Assembly (NCBI RefSeq): GCF_900103455.1
Contig: NZ_FNHI01000011.1
Coordinates: 1 to 64,000, forward strand
Length of the DNA: 64,000 nucleotides
Origin: Streptomyces wuyuanensis
GTDB lineage: Bacteria; Actinomycetota; Actinomycetes; Streptomycetales; Streptomycetaceae
Direction: 5' to 3'
Positions 59,136 through 64,000 of this stretch are shown here, one piece after another. A model generated the notes under the pieces. The model was not told where the DNA came from, made no database searches, and saw only the letters and a list, made by a program, of their open reading frames with translations. How positions within the stretch are numbered: position 1 is the first letter of the stretch; each line of letters begins with the position of its first letter. The position numbers were made by a program, and so were the translations under genes.

Positions 59136-60095
59136 ATGTCACCCCGGCTCGACGAAACGCGTACCCCGAACGCGCCGTCGACACGCAAGCACGATCACCT
59201 CGAGTCCCCCGAGCACGCCGGGCGCCACGCGCTCGACGCGTACGACGAGCACCCCCCGCACGGGCGGTACGGACACGCCGAGCAGTCCGAGGACGTCGAC
59301 CTCCCGGCGCTCCCGCCGTTCGACGAGGTCGGCGCCGTGGACGCGCGCGCCCTGTCGAAGACGCTGTTCGCCCGCCTCGAAGCCCTCGAAGAGGGCACGC
59401 ACGAGTACTCCTACGTGCGCAACACCCTCGTCGAACTCAACCTCGCGCTGGTCAAGTTCGCCGCCTCCCGGTTCCGCTCCCGCAGCGAGCCGATGGAGGA
59501 CATCATCCAGGTGGGCACGATCGGCCTGATCAAGGCGATCGACCGCTTCGAGCTCAGCCGGGGCGTGGAGTTCCCCACGTTCGCGATGCCGACCATCATC
59601 GGCGAGATCAAGCGCTTCTTCCGCGACACCTCCTGGTCCGTGCGCGTCCCGCGGCGGCTGCAGGAGTTGCGGCTTGACCTCGCGAAGGCTGGCGACGAAC
59701 TCGCCCAGCAGCTCGACCGCGCCCCCACGATCGGCGAACTCGCCGAGCGCCTCGGCATCACCAGGGACGAGGTCGTCGAGGGCATGGCCGCGAGCAACGC
59801 CTACACGGCGAGCTCCCTGGACGCGCAGCCCGACGAGGACGAGACCGAGGGCACGCTGGCGGACCGCATCGGCTACGAGGACCACGGCCTCGAGGGCATC
59901 GAGTACATCGAGTCCCTGAAGCCGCTCATCGCCTCGCTGCCGCCGCGCGACCGCAAGATCCTCTCCCTCCGCTTCGTCGCGGGCATGACCCAGTCCGAGA
60001 TCGGCGACGAGCTCGGCATCTCGCAGATGCACGTGTCGCGTCTGCTGGCCCGCACGCTGAACCGGCTCAGAAAGGGCCTCACGGTCGAGGAGTGA
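59136..60095 (+). CDS. RNA polymerase sigma factor, SigB/SigF/SigG type
   Basis: This 319-residue alternative sigma factor has region 2 with LVELNLALVKFAASRFRSRS and GLIKAIDRFELSRGVEFPTF (polymerase- and -10-binding), region 3 with VRVPRRLQELRLDLAKAGDE, and region 4 with the HTH MTQSEIGDELGISQMHVSRL. An extra His/Asp/Glu-rich N-terminal 70 residues is probably flexible. I chose ATG 59136, with GGAGGAG just upstream; in-frame ATGs at 59094 and 59112 would add residues. The divergent STAS and HATPase genes encode its likely regulators, and it resembles SigI of S. coelicolor by context. Expected role: osmotic or general stress response. Confidence 0.93.
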   Translation: MSPRLDETRTPNAPSTRKHDHLESPEHAGRHALDAYDEHPPHGRYGHAEQSEDVDLPALPPFDEVGAVDARALSKTLFARLEALEEGTHEYSYVRNTLVELNLALVKFAASRFRSRSEPMEDIIQVGTIGLIKAIDRFELSRGVEFPTFAMPTIIGEIKRFFRDTSWSVRVPRRLQELRLDLAKAGDELAQQLDRAPTIGELAERLGITRDEVVEGMAASNAYTASSLDAQPDEDETEGTLADRIGYEDHGLEGIEYIESLKPLIASLPPRDRKILSLRFVAGMTQSEIGDELGISQMHVSRLLARTLNRLRKGLTVEE

Positions 60096-60120
60096 CTCCC
60101 CGCCCGCACGGCCCCGCCTG

Positions 60121-60151
60121 AAGGGTCCATTCCGTCAAGGGATGGGCCCTT
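60121..60151 (+). terminator. Terminator after the sigma factor gene
   Basis: AAGGGTCCATTCC (60121-60133) pairs with GGGATGGGCCCTT (60139-60151), 13 pairs including two G-U, around GTCAA, 26 bases after the sigma stop. Confidence 0.75.
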
Positions 60152-60209
60152 CCGCCTTATTGACGGTGGGGTCCGGTATGGGCCACATTGAGCCGGGGGT
60201 TCAGGGGGG

Positions 60210-61430
60210 ATGGTGGGGGCCATGGGGGAGGCGCTGGAAGCGCGGATGCGCGACCGCCTCGGCAGGGAGTGCCTTTACGTGCCGTCGTGCCGGCTCGGGC
60301 TCTACGTGGCCCTGCGCCACTGGTGCCGGCCCGGCGGACGGGTGCTGATGTCGCCCGTCAACGACGACGTCATCTTCTTCGTGGTGCTGGCGGCGGGCCT
60401 GCGCCCCGTGCAGGCACCGCTCGACCCGAGGGACGGCTCGATCGACGAGTCAGCCGTCCCCGAGGCGACCTGGCGGAGCGTGGACGCGGTCGTCACGACC
60501 AATCTGTACGGCAACCCCGACCCCGCGCCCGGGCTGCGTGCCCGCTGCGACTCGCTCGGCATCCCGCTGCTGGAGGACGCGGCGCACGCCATCGGGTCCC
60601 GGGTCGGCGGCCGGCCGGTCGGTTCGTACGGGGACGCCTCCGTGTTCAGCCTCTCCAAGCACACCGCCGCCAAGACCGGGGGCTTCCTCGCGATCGCCGA
60701 CCCGCGGCTCCGCAGCGAGCTGCGAGACGCCCGCGACGCCCTCCTCACCCCCTCCCGGCTCTCCGCCGAACTCGCCTACGTCTTACGGCCGTACGCGGAG
60801 GCGGGCGTGCGCGGGCTGCGGCTCGTCCGCGCGGCGCGGGCCGTGATGCGGCTCCTCGGCATGGAGGAGCGCGAGGACATCCGGATGCCGCTGCGGCCCG
60901 GCGAGCTGAAACAGGCGGTCGCCGAGGCCCCCGCGCTCCCGCCGTTCCACTCCTGGGTGCGGGTCGACATGCACGACTACCGGATCGCCCCGGGACGCGC
61001 CCGGCTCCGCCGCACCGCGCGGCTGCTCGACCGCCTGGACGACCGGCTCGCGGCCCATCTCGAGGGCACCCGGCGGCTGCTGGCCAGCCCCTGGGGGGCG
61101 CCCGGCCCCGGCCCGGTCCAGCCGCTCTTCCGGGTCCCGATCCTGGTGGCCGACCGGGACGCGGCCGTCGCCGCACTGGCCCGGCACCGCATCACCACCG
61201 GCTACCTCTACGACCCGCCGCTCGACGACTACGCCACCGGGCTCTTCACCGACCCGTCGCCCGCTCCGGAACCGGCCCGCTGGTTCGCCCGCCACGCCCT
61301 CCCGGCCGACCCGCTCCGGGCGGACCGGATCGTCGCCGTCCTCGACGCGGCGGGGGTGCGCCCGGCGCAGGCCCCGCCGCTACCGGGGGCGGGTCCGGCC
61401 GGCGGCCCCGAGGACGGGGCCGGTGGCTGA
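60210..61430 (+). CDS. DegT/DnrJ/EryC1-type PLP-fold protein with a TTA codon
   Basis: This 406-residue member of the sugar aminotransferase/dehydratase fold has LEDAAHAIGSRVGGRPVGSY with GDASVFSLSKHTAAKTGGFL, the region that holds the PLP Lys in the family. PVNDDVIFFVVLAAGLRPVQ and VVTTNLYGNPDPAPGLRAR match the N-terminal half. It probably modifies a nucleotide sugar for a polysaccharide. Codon 192 (60783-60785) is TTA, the only one I found in the window's genes, so translation should depend on bldA tRNA. The start could also be ATG 60222. Its end overlaps the flippase gene by eight bases. There is no close homologue that I can name. Confidence 0.85.
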   Translation: MVGAMGEALEARMRDRLGRECLYVPSCRLGLYVALRHWCRPGGRVLMSPVNDDVIFFVVLAAGLRPVQAPLDPRDGSIDESAVPEATWRSVDAVVTTNLYGNPDPAPGLRARCDSLGIPLLEDAAHAIGSRVGGRPVGSYGDASVFSLSKHTAAKTGGFLAIADPRLRSELRDARDALLTPSRLSAELAYVLRPYAEAGVRGLRLVRAARAVMRLLGMEEREDIRMPLRPGELKQAVAEAPALPPFHSWVRVDMHDYRIAPGRARLRRTARLLDRLDDRLAAHLEGTRRLLASPWGAPGPGPVQPLFRVPILVADRDAAVAALARHRITTGYLYDPPLDDYATGLFTDPSPAPEPARWFARHALPADPLRADRIVAVLDAAGVRPAQAPPLPGAGPAGGPEDGAGG

Positions 61431-63606
61431 GACGACCCGGGTGCGGGCGCCCGACACCGCGACCGGCGGAACGGCGCCCGCCGACGGGACCGCCGGCGGG
61501 TCGGCCGGCGGCGACTCCATGTTCCGCAACGCCTATGCCCTGATGCTCTCCACCGGTGTGTCCGCCGCGCTCGGGCTGGGCTTCTGGCTGGTGGCCGCCC
61601 GCTACTACACCGAGGAGGCCGTGGGGCAGGGGTCGGCCGCGATCGCCGCGATGCGGCTGCTCGCCTCCATCACCGCGACCACCATGATCGGCGCGGTGGT
61701 GCGGTACGTCCCGAGGGCCGGGCGGTCGACCGGCCCGCTGGTGTGGCGGGCGTACGCGGTCAGCTCGGCCGTCGTGTGCGCCGCCTGCGCGGCGTTCCTG
61801 GTCACCCTCGACCTGTGGGGCCCTTCGTACGCCCCGCTGCGCGGCCCCGTCGCCGGCGCGGTCTTCACCGCGGCCTGTGTCGCCTGGGCGCTGCTCACCC
61901 TGCAGGACGGGGTGCTGACCGGGCTCCGCAAGGCCGTCTGGGTGCCGGTCGGCAACGCGGTGTTCTCCATCGGCAAGCTCCTGCTCCTCGTCGTGTTCGC
62001 GGGCGCCGTTCCCGTCCTCGGCGTCTTCGTGTCGTGGGCGGCGGCGATCGCCCTCTCCGTACTGCCGCTCGGCTGGCTGGTGTTCCGCCGGCTGATACCC
62101 CGCCAGGCCGCCGCCGACCGCGACCGCGAACCGCCGCGGATGCGGGACATCGGACGCTTCCTCGCCGGGGACTCCGTCGGCGCGCTCTTCTCCCTGGCGA
62201 TGATCAACCTGCTGCCGGTGATGGTCGCCGTCCGGTTCGACGCCGCCCACAACGGCTTCTTCTACATCGCCTACACCGTCGGCGGCACGATGGAGTTCAT
62301 GGCCATCAACATGGCCTCCTCGCTCACCGCGCACGCCTCGCACAGCCCCGGCAGCCTCGCCGAGGGGGTGCGCGGCGCACTGCGCCGCATGGCGGTACTG
62401 CTCGTGCCGGTCGTCGCCGTGCTGGTCGTCCTCGCGCCGCTGATCCTCGCGCCGTTCGGCCCCGACTACGCCGAGCACGGCACGACCGTGCTGCGGCTGC
62501 TGGCCGCCGCGGCGCTGCCCCGGGTCGTCGTGGAGCTGTACATCGGCGTCCTGCGCGTCCAGGGCCGTACGGGAGTGCTCGCGGCGCTCCAGGGCGCGAT
62601 GTGCGCGATGGTGCTGGGCAGCGCGGCGGTGCTGATGGGCCCGGCCGGCATCTCCGGCGCGGGCCTGGCGATGCTGCTGTCCATGTCGCTGATGGCGCTG
62701 GTCTCCGCGCCGGGCGTGCGGGCGGCCCTCAGCGGGCGCGAGCCCCGGCCGCCGCGCGGGGCGGGGCTGTTCGTACGGCGGCGGCGCCCGGCCGGGGACG
62801 GCTACGGCACGACCTGGGCGCGCCGGGCGGCCGAGCGGCGGGCCTCCGCCGGGCAGGACCCGGACTGGACCCGGGAGACCGGGTATCTGCGGGGTGTCCA
62901 CGAGGCGGCGACCCCGGCGTTCGGGATATCCGTGTACGCGCCTCCGGAGCGGCCCGCGGCCACCGGGCGCGAGGAGGCCGGGACGGCCGTCTGGCTGTGG
63001 CTGCTGCTCGGCCTGGCCGCCGGTCTGTTCTGGTTCCCGCTGGTACGGGCCCGGGACGTCCCGCCGGGACCGCTGTCGGGGCGGGAGTTGCTGCACGCGC
63101 TGCCGCCGCTGACGGTGACGGCGGGCGTGCTGCTGGTCGTCGTGTACTGCGGGGCCGCGGCCCTGGGCAGACTGCGGCCGGTCCTGCTCGCCGCCGCCCT
63201 GCTCGCCACCGCGGCCGCGTTGCACACCGCCCCCGCGCTGCTGGGCGTACGGCCCGCTCCCGCCGCGGGGCCGGGTCACGAGGCGCTGGCCGACCTGCTC
63301 GCCGGGCCGGCGGAGCCCGGCGGCCCGGCGTTCGTGCTCGCGGTGCTGCCGCCCGTACTGCAGTTGCTGTGCCTGGCCCTGGCCGCCACCGCCCTGCGGG
63401 CCCTGGGCGTGCCGGGCCGGGTCACCGCCGGGACGGTGTGGGTCCTGACGGTGGCGGGCTGGGCGGCCCAGGAGGCCTTCGCAGCCGCGGCGCTGCCGGT
63501 GTCGGCAGGGTTCCTGGCGGCCGCGGTGGCGGCGCTCGTCCACCGCCGGACGGCCCGCGGCACCGCCCGGCGGAAGTCCCTCAGCGGCTCGGGACCGGCT
63601 GTCTGA
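61423..63606 (+). CDS. Polysaccharide flippase-like membrane protein with C-terminal extension
   Basis: This is a 727-residue protein. The first ~430 residues carry 12 or so helices of the Wzx/MATE-like lipopolysaccharide exporter fold (FRNAYALMLSTGVSAALGLG; FLVTLDLWGPSYAPLRGPVA; LAMLLSMSLMALVSAPGVRA). A soluble Arg/Pro-rich segment (about 430-520) is followed by about six more helices (AVWLWLLLGLAAGLFWFPLV; LPPLTVTAGVLLVVVYCGAA), unlike standard flippases of 400-500 residues. GTG 61423 lies inside the DegT-type gene's end, so the two are coupled. It probably exports a lipid-linked oligosaccharide, and the extension could couple export to polymerisation or sensing. It overlaps the convergent hydrolase gene by 26 bases. 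Confidence 0.85.
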   Translation: MAETTRVRAPDTATGGTAPADGTAGGSAGGDSMFRNAYALMLSTGVSAALGLGFWLVAARYYTEEAVGQGSAAIAAMRLLASITATTMIGAVVRYVPRAGRSTGPLVWRAYAVSSAVVCAACAAFLVTLDLWGPSYAPLRGPVAGAVFTAACVAWALLTLQDGVLTGLRKAVWVPVGNAVFSIGKLLLLVVFAGAVPVLGVFVSWAAAIALSVLPLGWLVFRRLIPRQAAADRDREPPRMRDIGRFLAGDSVGALFSLAMINLLPVMVAVRFDAAHNGFFYIAYTVGGTMEFMAINMASSLTAHASHSPGSLAEGVRGALRRMAVLLVPVVAVLVVLAPLILAPFGPDYAEHGTTVLRLLAAAALPRVVVELYIGVLRVQGRTGVLAALQGAMCAMVLGSAAVLMGPAGISGAGLAMLLSMSLMALVSAPGVRAALSGREPRPPRGAGLFVRRRRPAGDGYGTTWARRAAERRASAGQDPDWTRETGYLRGVHEAATPAFGISVYAPPERPAATGREEAGTAVWLWLLLGLAAGLFWFPLVRARDVPPGPLSGRELLHALPPLTVTAGVLLVVVYCGAAALGRLRPVLLAAALLATAAALHTAPALLGVRPAPAAGPGHEALADLLAGPAEPGGPAFVLAVLPPVLQLLCLALAATALRALGVPGRVTAGTVWVLTVAGWAAQEAFAAAALPVSAGFLAAAVAALVHRRTARGTARRKSLSGSGPAV

Positions 63607-64000
63607 ACCAGCCGTCCCGGCCGGCGAGCCGGTAGCCCTCCAGGCCCGGTCCGTCGTCGACCGTCAGATCGCAGCCCTCGCCGGGCACCGCGCGGTTCCA
63701 GTGCACCATCGCCTTCACCTTGGGCATGGCCCTGGCCACGTCCGGGATGGCCGCGTACCACTCGCGCTGCCGGTCGGGGTCGGCCGGATCGGGGACGGTC
63801 GCGAACTCGGCGAGCATCAGCGGCTTTCTGTCGGAGATGTTGGCGATCAGCCAGTCGTGGCCGGGACGCTGACTTCGCTCGAAGTCCTTCCAGTCCGTGG
63901 TCTTGTGGCAGGTGAAGTAGTTGTACTGGTCCATGGCCAGCCAGTCGACGTAGTCGTCCCCGGGGTAGAGCCGCTTCATCAGGTCGGCGCTGCCGAGATA
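63581..64000 (-). CDS. Glycoside hydrolase, GH26-like (partial, continues past the window edge)
   Basis: These are the C-terminal 139 residues of a secreted-type glycosidase. The frame stays open to position 64000. WLAMDQYNYFTCHKTTDWKD and KPLMLAEFATVPDPADPDRQ (Glu as probable nucleophile) followed by PKVKAMVHWNR resemble GH26 mannanase/lyase-type barrels of exopolysaccharide loci. The end (GLEGYRLAGRDGWFRQPVPS) is a short basic tail. It lies convergent with the flippase gene, overlapping by 26 bases. The likely role is trimming the exopolysaccharide made by this locus. Family assignment is tentative because the front of the gene is missing. Confidence 0.8.
   Translation of the reverse strand, partial: YLGSADLMKRLYPGDDYVDWLAMDQYNYFTCHKTTDWKDFERSQRPGHDWLIANISDRKPLMLAEFATVPDPADPDRQREWYAAIPDVARAMPKVKAMVHWNRAVPGEGCDLTVDDGPGLEGYRLAGRDGWFRQPVPSR

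Overview
The window is chromosomal DNA of a Streptomyces or very close relative. The evidence is very high G+C throughout, frequent GTG starts and GTGA/ATGA overlaps, a canonical 87-residue WhiB, a SpoIIM-type protein, F420 genes, class E sortase signals, and a gene order that I recall as conserved between Streptomyces and mycobacteria (ahcY, manA, SIS protein, manB, DUF3499, zincin-like protein, whiB, fbiA, fbiB, mannose-1-P guanylyltransferase, LCP proteins, a TIGR03089 protein, acyl-CoA dehydrogenase, purE/purK). No integrase, insertion sequence, tRNA or CRISPR array was seen. It looks like core chromosome, with accessory-looking segments at about 40.5-41.8 kb, 53.5-57.8 kb and 60-64 kb.

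Layout: 1-0.6 kb holds the 5' end of a 16S rRNA (minus strand) and its leader and promoter. 0.6-3.7 kb holds divergent SpoIIM and RDD membrane proteins and a hypothetical gene. 3.8-5.3 kb is ahcY (methyl cycle). 5.7-9.0 kb holds a fructose PTS EII and a cation efflux protein. 9.1-14.5 kb is the mannose block (manA, SIS protein, Trm112-like, manB, DUF3499), whose intergenic gaps are full of short tandem repeats. 14.9-20.9 kb holds a zincin-like protein, a secreted DUF5719 protein and a giant GT2 membrane glycosyltransferase. 21.5-25.3 kb holds whiB, a cysteine dioxygenase with a cysteine-rich leader peptide, and fbiA-fbiB. 25.5-30.3 kb holds a DNA glycosylase, a sugar-1-phosphate nucleotidyltransferase, a peptidoglycan amidase/recognition protein and a TIGR03089 protein. 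30.6-40.4 kb carries five LytR-CpsA-Psr (LCP) paralogues interrupted by a GT2 glycosyltransferase and a thioesterase. 40.7-41.4 kb is a DUF2975/HTH pair behind strong inverted repeats. 41.8-49.3 kb holds fadE-type, UDP-sugar dehydrogenase, VOC, CGNR, M19 dipeptidase, purE-purK and GtrA genes. 49.3-53.4 kb holds a two-component system and a POT peptide transporter. 53.6-57.7 kb is a four-gene, translationally coupled operon of secreted and sortase-anchored surface proteins. 57.9-60.1 kb is a SigB-type partner-switching module. 60.2-64.0 kb is the start of a probable exopolysaccharide locus (DegT-type enzyme with a TTA codon, flippase, glycoside hydrolase cut by the window edge).

How they fit together: much of the window serves the cell envelope. 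ManA, ManB and the nucleotidyltransferase would supply GDP-mannose. The glycosyltransferases and UDP-sugar dehydrogenase would build glycans, and the LCP proteins would ligate glycans to peptidoglycan. The amidase/PGRP, GtrA and surface operon act on or sit in the wall. Regulators (WhiB, SigB-type sigma factor with anti-sigma and antagonist, two-component system, HTH/DUF2975 pair, CGNR protein) are interspersed. The most interesting observations are the cysteine attenuator-like leader peptide (22284-22373), the LPKTG/LADTG surface operon (53596-57705), the five-LCP cluster, the paired inverted repeats before the DUF2975 gene, and the TTA (bldA) codon in the polysaccharide gene.
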